A stretch of 59,825 nucleotides of DNA, taken from Lachnospiraceae bacterium. GTDB lineage: Bacteria; Bacillota; Clostridia; Lachnospirales; Lachnospiraceae. This document shows, in pieces, positions 8,229 through 17,879 of the stretch; position 1 is the first letter of the stretch, and every line of letters begins with the position of its first letter. The notes beneath the pieces are model-generated. The model was not told where the DNA came from. It made no database searches and saw nothing but the letters and a program-made list of their open reading frames with translations. The stretch lies in assembly GCA_017551165.1 (NCBI GenBank), contig JAFZMO010000106.1, forward strand, positions 1 through 59,825. The letters are read 5' to 3'. Position numbers and translations under genes: made by a program.

Positions 8229-9724
8229 AGGGAGTAGTACTTTGTGTATTTTTCGCGGAAATAGCGGAGCAGCGGCTGCGCCGTCGCCTCCTCGCCGCAC
8301 ACACAGCGGAGCACGTCCTTCGGATAGCGTGTGTTTCCGTACTGATGGATCCTGTCGTTCAGCCAGCTGCGGATCTCGCCGATGCGCCCGTCCGCGAGCA
8401 CCGTGTCGATGGATCCGAGGTCCTTCTCCATCGCCTCGAGGAACATGCCGTCGTAGATGCTGCCGAGCAGATACGTCGGAAAATAACCGAAACTGCCGTC
8501 GCTCCAGTGCATATCCTGCAGGATTCCCTCCGCGTCGTTCGCCGGAACCACGCCGAGATACTCCTTCATCAGCTTATTCCAGAGCGCCGGGAGTTCCTCC
8601 ACGCTGACGCCCTCGCGGAAGATCGCCTTCTCGATCTCGTAGCGGAGGATGATGTGCAGGCAGTAGGTCACCTCATCTGCGGCCGTGCGGATCATGCTGG
8701 CGCGAACGTGGTTGATCTCACGCGCGAACTCCTCGAGCGAGATGTCCTTAAACTGCGGCAGCAGCTCCTGCACCTGCGAATAGATCGGACGCCAGAAGTT
8801 GATGTTTCGCCCGAGGATATTCTCGAAGAAGCGCGACTGGCTCTCGTGGATGCCAAGATACTCGCAGCCGCCGGCTGCCGTACCCGCGAACTTCGGGTTG
8901 ACATTTTGCTCAAAGATCGCGTGTCCGCCCTCGTGGATCGCCGAGAACATCGGGTCGATCGCGTCGTCCTCGCGGAAGTGGTTGGTCACGCGCACATCGG
9001 TCGACGAGAGATCCAGCGTGAACGGGTGCTCCGACTCGCCGATCGTGCCCTTCTCCCAGTCGAAGCCGATGTATGTGAGAAGAAGCTTCTGCACCTTACG
9101 CTCCGCGTCGACGTCAAACGGTCCGCGGAACTTCGAGTCGTCCGGCTGTTCCGCCGCGAGGATCTCGTGCACGAGCGGTACCAGCCCCTCGCGCAACTCC
9201 GTGAAGATCCGGTCGATCGTCGCCGAGTCCATGCCCTTCTCATAGTCGTCAAGGAGCGCGTCGTAGATCTCCACGCCGGGATGCGTGTACGACTTAATCT
9301 CCTTCACGGTGTCGATCATGGTTTGAAGATGCGGCGCGAACTTCGAAAAATCGGAGTCCCGCTTCGCCTCCTCCCAAGCGTGCTCCGAGGCTGCCTTCGC
9401 CGCCACGGCGCGCTTGAACACCTCCTCGGGGATGCGGCGGCTGCGCTCCTGGTCCTCGCGCATCGTGCGCACGATGAACTTCCAGTCATCGTCGAGCTGT
9501 TCCCACTCCTCGCCCTCCGAGAGCGCGTTTAAAAGCTCATACAGCTCATCGGAGTTGCCGATGCGGAAGGACTCCGTCTCCACGTAGTCCATCGCGTCCA
9601 GGTGCCCCTCAAAGCCTCCCTCGGGCATGATGGTGCGCATGTCCCAGTACAGAAGCTCGCTCAGCATCTCAAAACGGTTCATCCGCGCGATATAGTCCTT
9701 CAGTTGATCCATCTTTTCGCTCAT
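8225..9724 (-). CDS. Carboxypeptidase M32 (Taq family)
   Basis: M32 enzymes are cytosolic metallocarboxypeptidases. The 499-residue length matches the family. The zinc motif HEGGH is visible in AIHEGGHAIFEQN (about 265-277), followed by GIHESQSRFFEN, the conserved third-ligand segment, near 290-300. The N-terminus (MDQLKDYIARMNRFE) and the LLYWDMRTIMPEGG segment are also typical. No signal peptide is present. It appears to be a separate unit from its neighbours. Confidence 0.95.
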   Translation of the reverse strand: MSEKMDQLKDYIARMNRFEMLSELLYWDMRTIMPEGGFEGHLDAMDYVETESFRIGNSDELYELLNALSEGEEWEQLDDDWKFIVRTMREDQERSRRIPEEVFKRAVAAKAASEHAWEEAKRDSDFSKFAPHLQTMIDTVKEIKSYTHPGVEIYDALLDDYEKGMDSATIDRIFTELREGLVPLVHEILAAEQPDDSKFRGPFDVDAERKVQKLLLTYIGFDWEKGTIGESEHPFTLDLSSTDVRVTNHFREDDAIDPMFSAIHEGGHAIFEQNVNPKFAGTAAGGCEYLGIHESQSRFFENILGRNINFWRPIYSQVQELLPQFKDISLEEFAREINHVRASMIRTAADEVTYCLHIILRYEIEKAIFREGVSVEELPALWNKLMKEYLGVVPANDAEGILQDMHWSDGSFGYFPTYLLGSIYDGMFLEAMEKDLGSIDTVLADGRIGEIRSWLNDRIHQYGNTRYPKDVLRCVCGEEATAQPLLRYFREKYTKYYSL

Positions 9725-9780
9725 TTATTTTCCTCTTTCTCACCGCGCGACGGCGGTGTTGTATTCCTTGGAAACAACAC

Positions 9781-9798
9781 GGCCGCATTTCTGCGGCC
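9781..9798 (-). terminator. Hairpin after the giant adhesin gene
   Basis: GGCCGCA (9781-9787) and TGCGGCC (9792-9798) pair around TTTC. On the minus strand GTGTTGTTTCC follows. It lies 75 bases past the adhesin stop and is a plausible but weak terminator. Confidence 0.5.
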
Positions 9799-9872
9799 GC
9801 GCGTTATTACCATATCACATTGTCCGATCCGTGTCCAGCCAAAGCGTCACGCGTTTGTGTTCACACCGATCA

Positions 9873-12800
9873 TCAGCCGACCGAATTTCCGCGGTTCTCG
9901 CGTCTTCTGTCGATGACAACCAACACAACCGTTGCCGCTCCGAGCAGGATCAGCCACCACATGAGCACACCCGCATCACCGGTCCTCGGCGTCGGATCGG
10001 TCTTCTTCTCACCGCCGTCCTTCGTGCCCGGAGTCTCCTGCTCACCCTTCTTCTCGGTCTTGCCATCCTTCGGGTTCGCATCCGGAGTCTGCTTCTTGCC
10101 CTCGTCGGTGTTGTCCGACGTAATCTTCGGAACAACCTGCGTCTCGATCTCACCGCAGTTCTTGCATACGCGGCGGATCAGGCCCTCCTGATCGGGCGTT
10201 GCCTCGCGAACGACCTCCCAGCTGCTCCAGTCATGGATCACTTCCGGCTCGTTCTGCTTCGGCTCGTCCTTCTTCTCGGACTCCGTCTTCTGTTCAGGCT
10301 CGGTTTTCTGCTCGGGCTCCGTCTTCTGCTCGGGCTCCGTCTTCTGCTCGGGCTCGGTCTTCTGCTCGGGCTCCGTCTTCTGCTCCGGCTCCGTCTTCTG
10401 CTCAGGCTCCGTCTTCTGTTCGGGCTCGGTCTTCTGCTCGGGTTCCGTCTTCTGCTCGGGCTCCGTCTTCTGCTCGGGCTCCGTCTTCTGCTCCGGCTCC
10501 GTCTTCTGCTCCGGCTCCGTCTTCTGCTCCGGTTCGTCCTTCTGCTCCGGTTCGTCCTTCTTCTCAGGCTCGCTATTCTTCCCGGCTACGGTAAATTCGT
10601 CCGTTGCCACAGCGCCCTTGCGCTCAGACGTCTCCTTGATCGTCACACGAACAACATAGTCACCGGCTTCCGCGGGAACCTCTGTCGTGTACGCATCATC
10701 ACTGTCACCGGCCTTCTTGTACTCAATAACAATCTCGTCCTCGGGGATTTCTACTTCCTTGCCGGTAGCATCCTGTACGCTCACGGCAGGCTTTTTGGCG
10801 TCCTCGCCCTCCGTCCAGTCGTCCTGAGCTACGCTCGGCTTGATCTCATCCTTATCCTTCACAACGATCGTGATGATCCCGGTCATTTCTTTGTGGTTGT
10901 CGTCCGCGGGGATCGTCACCTCAACCTTGATCTCGCCGGGCGTTGTTCCCGGGATCAGGTTGCCGTCGGCATCGATCCGCGCCTCCTCGGAGGCATCGCC
11001 GTCCGAGATGATCTTGTAGCTCAAATCGTCCGCATCAGCTCCGCCAACGAACCCGTTCAGGTCGATCTTGTGATCATCGTCGTCAAGCGTGTTGACCTTC
11101 ACCACGTGATCGTCGCCGTCCGGATCGTACACCGCCTTACTGGGCGCCTTCGCGATCTCGAATTCTGTTGCCGTCTGACCGCCGCAATGATCCTTGGTCT
11201 CGGAAACCGTCACCCGAACGATGTATTCTCCGGCATTCTTCGGGACCTCCGTCGTAAACTCGCTGTCCGACACTCCCGCCTTCTTGTATTCAATCCGAAT
11301 GTCATCGTCATCGTAGGTAATACTCGTGCCGTCACAATCGATGACTTCGATCTTCGGATCGTTCGGCTCATCGCCGTACGTCCAGCCTTGGATCGATACG
11401 TTCGGCTCAATGGTCTTCTTCTCCGTCACGGTCACCGTGATGACCTCCTCACGGCCGTAATAGTTGTCGGAATCATAGATAATGACACGCACTGTCACAT
11501 CACCGAGAGTATCTCCGCTCGTAAATGTACCATTCTTCGGATCCAGTGTGCATCCCTTCGCATCACCATCGATCACGAAGGTCACAACCCCCTTCTTGAA
11601 CGTGACATTTTCCGAAAGGTCTACGGTCTTGCCACCGCGCATCACATTTTTCGTATTGGTCACTTCCGCGGGATCCGGTGCCTTCCGGATCTCAAAATCC
11701 GCCGTTGCCTCAGCCGCGTTGTAGTTATCGGTTTCCTCGACCTTCACGCGCACCGTGTATTCGCCGGCTTCCGTCGGAACCTTGTCCGTGTAAGTCGAAT
11801 CATCCGCGTCCTTGACCTTGTATTCGAAGGTCTCGGCACCTCTGCTCACATTGCCCTCCACGGTTGGTTTCTTCGCCGTCTCCCCGTAAGTCCAACCGTC
11901 ATTTTCGACGCTGACCGTCAACTCATCCGCCGGGATCGTCGCCTTCTCGATCTTGAATTCCTTCTCGCTCGAAACCGCTGACTGATAGTTGTCCGACTCC
12001 GCGATCTTCGCGCGAACTACGTACTCACCCGCCTCGGTCGGAACCTTGGTCGTGTATGTCTCGTCGAGACCGTCCTTCTTCTTGTACTCATAGACAACGC
12101 AGTCGTCACCTGCCACGATAGACGTCACGTCACTGTTCTTGTTGTCTTCAACCGTCACGTAAGGCTCCTCAGCCGGATCGTTGTAAGTCCAATCTTCGAT
12201 CGTCACGGTTGCCGTGATCGGTGCCTTGGTGATCGCAAAATTTACCGGCTCCGTTGTGGCGCTCGTGTAGTTTTCCGTCGCCTCAATCTTCGCGCGGACA
12301 ACATACTCTCCGACCTCAGTCGGAACCTTGTCCGTGTACTCTGCATCAGCAGCGTTCTTAGCCTTGTACTCGTATGTCACCTTTCCGTCGCCGGTGTTGC
12401 CCTTAACAGAAGGCTCATTTTTCGTCGAGTCATACTCGCCGTACACCCAGCCTTCGATGCCAACGGTCGCGTTCAGCTGTGCAGGGCTTATCGTAAACTC
12501 CGTCTCCAGCACGGTCTCCGCATAGTCCTCGGTCTCCGCGATCGTTGCGCGCACAATGTACTCGCCCGCATCCTCAGGCTTGTCTGTCGTAAACGGTGCA
12601 TTGGGATCGTTCTTCGGCTTGTACTCGTACGTCACCTTGCCGCCCGGATTGTTGCTCACGCTCGGGTCCTTCGGCGTCTGTCCGTATATCCAGTCGTCCA
12701 TCGAAAGATCGGCCGTAACTTCTGCCTTCTCCGTAACCTTGATCGTGATCTCACCCTTCTTGCCTGTATGGTTATCGCTGTCAGCCACCAAGACCTCGAT

Positions 12801-15800
12801 CGTGATCGTTCCGGTCGAAGCACCCGGCTTCAGTTTTCCTTTGTCATCGATCGTTGCACCTGTCGATGCATCATTGTCCGAGACGATCGTGTACGTAACA
12901 TCACCCTCAGCTCCGGTTACAAACTGATTAAGATCGATCGTATGGTTATCGTCCGGCAGAGTATTGACCGTGACCTCATGGTCATCACCGTTCGACACGA
13001 TCACCGCCGGATCAACCGACTTAGCGATCGTAAACTTCTCTTCTTTCGACCGGCTGCCCTTATAGTTCACGGACTCCTCAGTCACCGCACGGACGACATA
13101 GTTTCCGGCCTCCGTGGGAACCTCGGTCGAGAACTGCGCACCGGGCGCGTCCTTCTTATATTCATAACTGATGGCGCCCACATCCTGCGTCACGTCCTGA
13201 TCCTTGTGCTTAACGGTAGCGATAGGCTCGTTCGCCGTCTCACCGTACTTCCAACCCTTGATCTGAACGGTGGTCTGCGTGTCTGCCTTTCGGATCTCGA
13301 AGTTATCGATCGCTTCCGCGCCATAGTAATCATCCGTCGAATCTACTGTCGCGCGGACAATATACTTTCCTGCTTCCGTCGTGCTCGTGATAGTACTAAA
13401 CCACACGTCCGAGCCCTCTTTGCAGTATTCAATCTTCGGGGTTGCTCCGCCTGCATCATTGACTTTAACTCTGGGATTCTTGGGAGTCTCACCGTATGTA
13501 TAATCTTCCATCTTGACTTCAACCGAAGCTGTCGGAAGTTTCACTATGGTTACCGTGATGGTCTCCGTTTTCTCCTTGTAGTTCTTATCTCCCTTCACGG
13601 TCACGGTAATTACGGAAGTTGCAGAATCCGAATCACCTAAAGCACTCGCTTCGAATCCATCCTTTCCTTTGATCCTGCCGTGATCTGCACCGCTTGTGAC
13701 TGTGTAAGTGACTTCCCCTTTCGCATCAGCCACATGGTCTTTCAGGTTAATCGTCTTTCTCTCCTGAACCGTGATCTCCTTGCTGACAACAACAGGATTT
13801 TCCGCCTTCTCGATCGTAAAATCACAGGTGGCTGTCGTCTCTTTATACTCCGACGTCTCCGGGATCACGGCGCGAACCGTATACTCGCCGGCTTCTGTCG
13901 GAACTTTCTTTTCGAACCGGTTCTCGCCCTTCTTGGCGTACTCATATACAACCTTGCTCTCGTCGATCGTCACCGGATTGCCCTGTGCATCCGCAACGGT
14001 CACGGAAGGAGAGTTTTTCGAAGCGTCGTAAGCATCAAATGTCCAACCGGTGATAGCTGCCTCTGCCGTGAGATCCTTCTTACCCTCAACGGTCACCGTG
14101 ACTTCCTTCACGGTCTTGCCGGTGTGGCTTTCGCTATCCTCCACAGAGATCCGAACGACAACCGTTCCCTCGGTCTTGCCGGGAATCAAAACGCCGTCCT
14201 CCATCTTTGCATCCGTTGCGGTCGTTCCGTCCGAAACGATCTCATAGACAACGTTGCCTTCGTTGTCCTTCACAAGCTCGGTGAAATCCACCTGGTTCGT
14301 GTCGCTGTCCTTCGTGTTCACAGTCGTTGTTATCGTGTCTTCGCCTGTGTACGTTGCGGGATCCTCGGCCTTGTCGATCTTGAAATTCTTCTCGGCCGTT
14401 CCGCCGCAGTAGCTGTCGCTCTCCTCGATCCGCGCACGCACCGTATACTCACCGACCTTGGTCGGAACCGTCGTCGTGTACGTCGAGTCATCCGCGCCCT
14501 TCACCTTGTATTCATACGTCACCGCAGCATCGCCGGGGTTACTGCCGTCCGTGAGTGCCGGTTCGCTCGGGGTCTCTCCGAACTTCCAGTCGTCGATCGT
14601 CACCTCCGGTGAGATCGTATTCTTGTCGGTCACCGTGACGGTGATGTATCCGACCTTCTCCTTAAAATTGCCGTCGCCTGCGATCGTAACCTTCACTTTG
14701 ACGTCGCCGATCGTATTGCCGCTCGTGAACTCACCGGTCGTCAGATCAACCGTACATCCCTTATCCTGTCCCTCAATCTCATACGTTGCAGTGACGCTGT
14801 CGTCGCTGAGAAGCTTGGACAGATCCACGGTCTTTCCGTCACGCATCACGCTCGTCGAACCCTCGATCGTCACCGGATTCTCCACCGGCGTGATCGTCAG
14901 CTCACCGCTCTTGTAATCGACAATATAGTTGCCCTGAGTCTGCTCGCCAGTGAGCATGATCTTATATTTTCCGACGTCCTCGCCGCTTTCGCGGCCAACT
15001 AGATACTTGATCACATCAGCGCTGTCCCCGTTCTTGATCCCGGCAACCGTCGCCGTGAGCTCGGGGTCATCCGCACCGTATTCCTTCGTCTGATCATCCG
15101 CGGTTACCGTCGCCAGCGCACGTTCAATCTTGAAATCCGCCGTTGCGACACCGCTGTTATACTCGTCCGTCTCCGCAACCGTTGCGCGCACGGTGTAATC
15201 GCCCGCGTTCTTCGGAACACCCTTCGTGTACGTCGAATCCGCCGCACCCTTCACCTTGTACTCGTACGTCACATTGCCTTGGCCGGGGTTGCTTCCCTGC
15301 GTCAGCTCCGGCTTGTTGGCCGTGTCGCCGTAGGTCCAATCCTCCAGCTCGATTTCCGGCGTGATGTCCGCCTTCTTCGTGTTATCAAATTTCGGAAAAT
15401 CCTTGCTGTATGCAGAGTCATTTTCCGTAGACTTCTTGTAATAGGTCTCCAAAAGACCGGTCTTAGGGTCGCGCTCGACCTTGCAGTCAACGATGATCTT
15501 GTTGAGCGCATAGCCGGACGGCGACGCCGTCTCCTTCAAGCGGTAATAGAACACATCCCCGTCCGCGGAGCAGTCGATGTCGTCAAACACAACCTCGGCG
15601 CGCTGCTCCTGCTCATTCCACGTGAGCGACTTGGGACCCGCTGCCTTCGTCGTGCCGTCCGCTTTGTACAGCGTGACCTCCGTAGCGCCGAGAAGCTCGT
15701 CGCGCTCCGTTGCAGAGAGCTCTGCGAGATTCTTTCCCTCGTACGTCTTGATCACACCGAAGTCCGCCGTGTTGATCGGCTCCGGATCCGGAAGATTGTG

Positions 15801-16946
15801 GATTGTTCTGATCTTGTGGGACTCACCCGTCACGAGAGCCTTATCAACCGCAATAACACCGTTGATCCCCTTGCTCTCCAGGCTCGCATACGGAGCGATC
15901 AAGGTTCCGAGGAACGCCTCCGAAAGCTTGATATGTCCGCGATAGTTTCCGTCTGCCGCCGAGGAGTCATAGAAATTCCAGTAGATACGGTTGGTGTCCG
16001 TGTTGTACACATTTTCCCCGGGAGGATTATCAGACGGATTATTGTTATTGTCGAGGAACGGCGAAACACCGCCGATCGTGAGCTTGTCGTATTTCATCGA
16101 AAACGAGTTCTTACCCACCATATCAACGTTGATCAGCAATCCGGAGTTTGAATTTGCCGGAAAATCAACCTTAAGCTGTGTTTCCGAAAGCAACGCAAGC
16201 TGCTCTGCCGTAAAATTCAGCACGACAACGTCTTGCGTTGCCTTAACATCAATCTCGCACTTGTTTTGCTCAAGATGAACACGGACCTCTTTGTTTTCCC
16301 CCTGGGTCACTTCCTTCGTCGGATTCTGAAGCAGAATTGTCTGAACTTCTACCGACGATTTCTTGGCAGCAAGCTGACCGCTGTAGTAACCGATGTTCTT
16401 CTGAAGGTTCACGAGATCAATATACTTTTGTGTGTCCGTATCCTGGAAAATCTCATTGGCACCTACAAGCATATGTCCGTTGAGTGTAATGTTGTCCTTG
16501 CCGTTTACGTAGAACGTACCGACCACCGCATCGGTTCCGACATAGAGCGGACCGAAGGAGCTACCAAACACGATCGTTCCCTGGTTCTGCTCCGTAGGCG
16601 TATGCATGGCAAGATCCTGAAAACTTCTGACATAGTTCGGCAGGATCTCCCCGTTCTTACGATACTCCTTGCGGATCGAGCACTCGTTCTCATGGTAGGT
16701 CTCGCTCTTCAGAGACCCCGCCAAAATATTGGTGTGCTGATGGCCCTCAATCTCGAGTTCACTGAACCCGATCAGTCCGTACTGGGCCAGAAGGTCCTCG
16801 ACATTCTCCAATTCCGACGGCACCGTGTACGTCACGCCCCCTGCCGCCTGCGCCTGCATTCCGGGCATTACCCATTCCGGCATTGTGAACACCACCATGG
16901 TGATCGCAAGGATAATGCTCAACACCCGTTTCGCTGTCTTACGCAT
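9873..16946 (-). CDS. Giant sortase-type repeat surface protein
   Basis: I place the start at 16946, where GAGGTG lies 6 bases before ATG and a signal peptide begins (MRKTAKRVLSIILAITMVV), giving 2357 residues. Domains in order: signal peptide (1-34), a choice-of-anchor A-like domain (about 36-390), a SpaA/Cna-B-like domain (about 395-510), and about eleven Ig-like repeats with a W-x-Y-G start and a P-x-x-AG-x-Y-x-VRA core (about 530-2115), interleaved with other beta domains including one classic MBG domain (KEYGADDPELT). Then come an EPEQKT tandem repeat (about 2125-2230), a HDWSSW...CKNCG segment, a TPRTGD sortase-like motif, one helix and a basic tail. It is probably a wall-anchored adhesin. 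The ligand is unknown. Confidence 0.88.
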   Translation of the reverse strand: MRKTAKRVLSIILAITMVVFTMPEWVMPGMQAQAAGGVTYTVPSELENVEDLLAQYGLIGFSELEIEGHQHTNILAGSLKSETYHENECSIRKEYRKNGEILPNYVRSFQDLAMHTPTEQNQGTIVFGSSFGPLYVGTDAVVGTFYVNGKDNITLNGHMLVGANEIFQDTDTQKYIDLVNLQKNIGYYSGQLAAKKSSVEVQTILLQNPTKEVTQGENKEVRVHLEQNKCEIDVKATQDVVVLNFTAEQLALLSETQLKVDFPANSNSGLLINVDMVGKNSFSMKYDKLTIGGVSPFLDNNNNPSDNPPGENVYNTDTNRIYWNFYDSSAADGNYRGHIKLSEAFLGTLIAPYASLESKGINGVIAVDKALVTGESHKIRTIHNLPDPEPINTADFGVIKTYEGKNLAELSATERDELLGATEVTLYKADGTTKAAGPKSLTWNEQEQRAEVVFDDIDCSADGDVFYYRLKETASPSGYALNKIIVDCKVERDPKTGLLETYYKKSTENDSAYSKDFPKFDNTKKADITPEIELEDWTYGDTANKPELTQGSNPGQGNVTYEYKVKGAADSTYTKGVPKNAGDYTVRATVAETDEYNSGVATADFKIERALATVTADDQTKEYGADDPELTATVAGIKNGDSADVIKYLVGRESGEDVGKYKIMLTGEQTQGNYIVDYKSGELTITPVENPVTIEGSTSVMRDGKTVDLSKLLSDDSVTATYEIEGQDKGCTVDLTTGEFTSGNTIGDVKVKVTIAGDGNFKEKVGYITVTVTDKNTISPEVTIDDWKFGETPSEPALTDGSNPGDAAVTYEYKVKGADDSTYTTTVPTKVGEYTVRARIEESDSYCGGTAEKNFKIDKAEDPATYTGEDTITTTVNTKDSDTNQVDFTELVKDNEGNVVYEIVSDGTTATDAKMEDGVLIPGKTEGTVVVRISVEDSESHTGKTVKEVTVTVEGKKDLTAEAAITGWTFDAYDASKNSPSVTVADAQGNPVTIDESKVVYEYAKKGENRFEKKVPTEAGEYTVRAVIPETSEYKETTATCDFTIEKAENPVVVSKEITVQERKTINLKDHVADAKGEVTYTVTSGADHGRIKGKDGFEASALGDSDSATSVITVTVKGDKNYKEKTETITVTIVKLPTASVEVKMEDYTYGETPKNPRVKVNDAGGATPKIEYCKEGSDVWFSTITSTTEAGKYIVRATVDSTDDYYGAEAIDNFEIRKADTQTTVQIKGWKYGETANEPIATVKHKDQDVTQDVGAISYEYKKDAPGAQFSTEVPTEAGNYVVRAVTEESVNYKGSRSKEEKFTIAKSVDPAVIVSNGDDHEVTVNTLPDDNHTIDLNQFVTGAEGDVTYTIVSDNDASTGATIDDKGKLKPGASTGTITIEVLVADSDNHTGKKGEITIKVTEKAEVTADLSMDDWIYGQTPKDPSVSNNPGGKVTYEYKPKNDPNAPFTTDKPEDAGEYIVRATIAETEDYAETVLETEFTISPAQLNATVGIEGWVYGEYDSTKNEPSVKGNTGDGKVTYEYKAKNAADAEYTDKVPTEVGEYVVRAKIEATENYTSATTEPVNFAITKAPITATVTIEDWTYNDPAEEPYVTVEDNKNSDVTSIVAGDDCVVYEYKKKDGLDETYTTKVPTEAGEYVVRAKIAESDNYQSAVSSEKEFKIEKATIPADELTVSVENDGWTYGETAKKPTVEGNVSRGAETFEYKVKDADDSTYTDKVPTEAGEYTVRVKVEETDNYNAAEATADFEIRKAPDPAEVTNTKNVMRGGKTVDLSENVTFKKGVVTFVIDGDAKGCTLDPKNGTFTSGDTLGDVTVRVIIYDSDNYYGREEVITVTVTEKKTIEPNVSIQGWTYGDEPNDPKIEVIDCDGTSITYDDDDIRIEYKKAGVSDSEFTTEVPKNAGEYIVRVTVSETKDHCGGQTATEFEIAKAPSKAVYDPDGDDHVVKVNTLDDDDHKIDLNGFVGGADADDLSYKIISDGDASEEARIDADGNLIPGTTPGEIKVEVTIPADDNHKEMTGIITIVVKDKDEIKPSVAQDDWTEGEDAKKPAVSVQDATGKEVEIPEDEIVIEYKKAGDSDDAYTTEVPAEAGDYVVRVTIKETSERKGAVATDEFTVAGKNSEPEKKDEPEQKDEPEQKTEPEQKTEPEQKTEPEQKTEPEQKTEPEQKTEPEQKTEPEQKTEPEQKTEPEQKTEPEQKTEPEQKTEPEQKTEPEQKTESEKKDEPKQNEPEVIHDWSSWEVVREATPDQEGLIRRVCKNCGEIETQVVPKITSDNTDEGKKQTPDANPKDGKTEKKGEQETPGTKDGGEKKTDPTPRTGDAGVLMWWLILLGAATVVLVVIDRRRENRGNSVG
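10265..10570 (-). repeat. 18-base tandem repeat encoding EPEQKT
   Basis: About sixteen near-identical 18-base units encode EPEQKT or EPEQKD in the wall-spanning part of the surface protein. Units differ mainly at synonymous third positions (for example CTCGGG versus CTCCGG). Such arrays are prone to copy-number change, so the assembled count may not be exact. Confidence 0.9.
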
Positions 16947-17255
16947 ATAACACCTCACATAAAATTGATTATTTAATCCCCCGTGCGTATCGGTTCCCCC
17001 AAACGTCGAGAGTAAGATTCTTGTCAAAAAGGTAACAAAAACACATATAGGCCTATGCGCCCAATCGTTGATGATGCCACAGCAGGCCTTGTTTTGCAAG
17101 CACTTTTTTCGATTTTTGACGTAAAATACGCAGAATTTACAAACTTTTTATAAACGAACGCAAAAAACGCCGTTTCGGATCAACCGAAACGGCAGCAATT
17201 CTACAAAACCGTCAATTTTGGCGGGCATTTTCCGATGAAAAGAACAGCAAAACTC
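16947..17255. other. Intergenic region between the adhesin and the two-component operon
   Basis: This 309-base gap holds the terminator of the response-regulator operon (17162-17193) and the upstream region of the adhesin gene. TTGCAA and TTGACA boxes are visible on the minus strand, but no convincing -10 box is spaced correctly behind them. A copy of CATTTTCCG lies at 17226. I see no gene here. Confidence 0.6.
17162..17193 (-). terminator. Terminator of the VanW-ligase-kinase operon
   Basis: On the minus strand GCCGTTTCGG pairs perfectly with CCGAAACGGC around TTGAT, followed by GTTTTTTG. It lies about 60 bases after the response regulator stop. Confidence 0.9.
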
Positions 17256-17870
17256 CTATCCGCGCAGCGCGACGACCAGCTTGACGCGGTCATGGATGCC
17301 CGTCTTGTCGTAGATCGCGGATATATAATTCTTTACGGTACCCTCGGAAATGTACAGCCGGTCGGCGATCTGACGGTTCGTCAAACCCTCGACCAGAAGC
17401 GACGCGATCTCCTTCTCACGGTCGGTCAGTTCGTCGCAGATGCTCTTCGTTCCGCCGCCGTTCATGAGCGCGGTCAGGCGCTGCATAACCTTGGGGTCGA
17501 GCACGCTCACACCCTCCATGATCTGGTGGATCGCCCCGAGGATCGCGTTCTTGCCGCTGTCCTTCAGCAGGTATCCGTCCGCACCGCCGCGGATCGCGTC
17601 AGTGATGTTCTCATCATCGTAAAATGTCGTCAGCACAAGGATGCGCACGTTCGGGTACAGCTTCTTCATGTGCCCGATCAGCTCGATGCCTCCCATGCCC
17701 TTCATGTTGAGGTCCACGAGCGCGATGTCGCAGAACGTGCCGGCGAGCACGTTGAGAGCCTCCGCGCCGTCGTGCGCCTTGCCGACGATCTCCATGTCAT
17801 GAAGCGAGAGGATGACCTCAAGGCTGTCCAGCAGCATCGTCTCATCGTCCACCAAAAGTACCCGGTACAT
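17256..17870 (-). CDS. Response regulator, NarL/LuxR family
   Basis: The 204-residue product has a receiver domain with the phospho-acceptor Asp in ALVDLNMKG (about residue 53), the conserved Thr in VLTTF and Lys in LLKDSG. The C-terminal LuxR-type helix-turn-helix is LTDREKEIASLLVEGLTNRQIADRL, seen here as TDREKE and GLTNRQIA (about 148-175). AGGAGG overlaps the end of the kinase gene 9 bases upstream. It is the last gene of the VanW-ligase-carrier-kinase operon and is presumably phosphorylated by the adjacent kinase. Its targets are unknown. Confidence 0.95.
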   Translation of the reverse strand: MYRVLLVDDETMLLDSLEVILSLHDMEIVGKAHDGAEALNVLAGTFCDIALVDLNMKGMGGIELIGHMKKLYPNVRILVLTTFYDDENITDAIRGGADGYLLKDSGKNAILGAIHQIMEGVSVLDPKVMQRLTALMNGGGTKSICDELTDREKEIASLLVEGLTNRQIADRLYISEGTVKNYISAIYDKTGIHDRVKLVVALRG

Positions 17871-17879
17871 AGTTCCTCC

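Noticed and set aside
10265-10570. Regular 18-base repeats that could suggest a CRISPR array
   Set aside because: The units are contiguous with no spacers, stay in frame and encode EPEQKT within a surface protein. No cas gene is present.
9756-11981. Long open frame of 741 codons on the plus strand, opposite the giant adhesin
   Set aside because: Its Leu/Arg-rich low-complexity runs mirror the EPEQKT array and the GC-biased codons of the minus-strand gene. It has no ribosome binding site and no family match.
16947-17099. N-terminal extension of the giant adhesin up to 17099
   Set aside because: The extension lacks a ribosome binding site and would bury a clear signal peptide that starts at 16946 behind GAGGTG.
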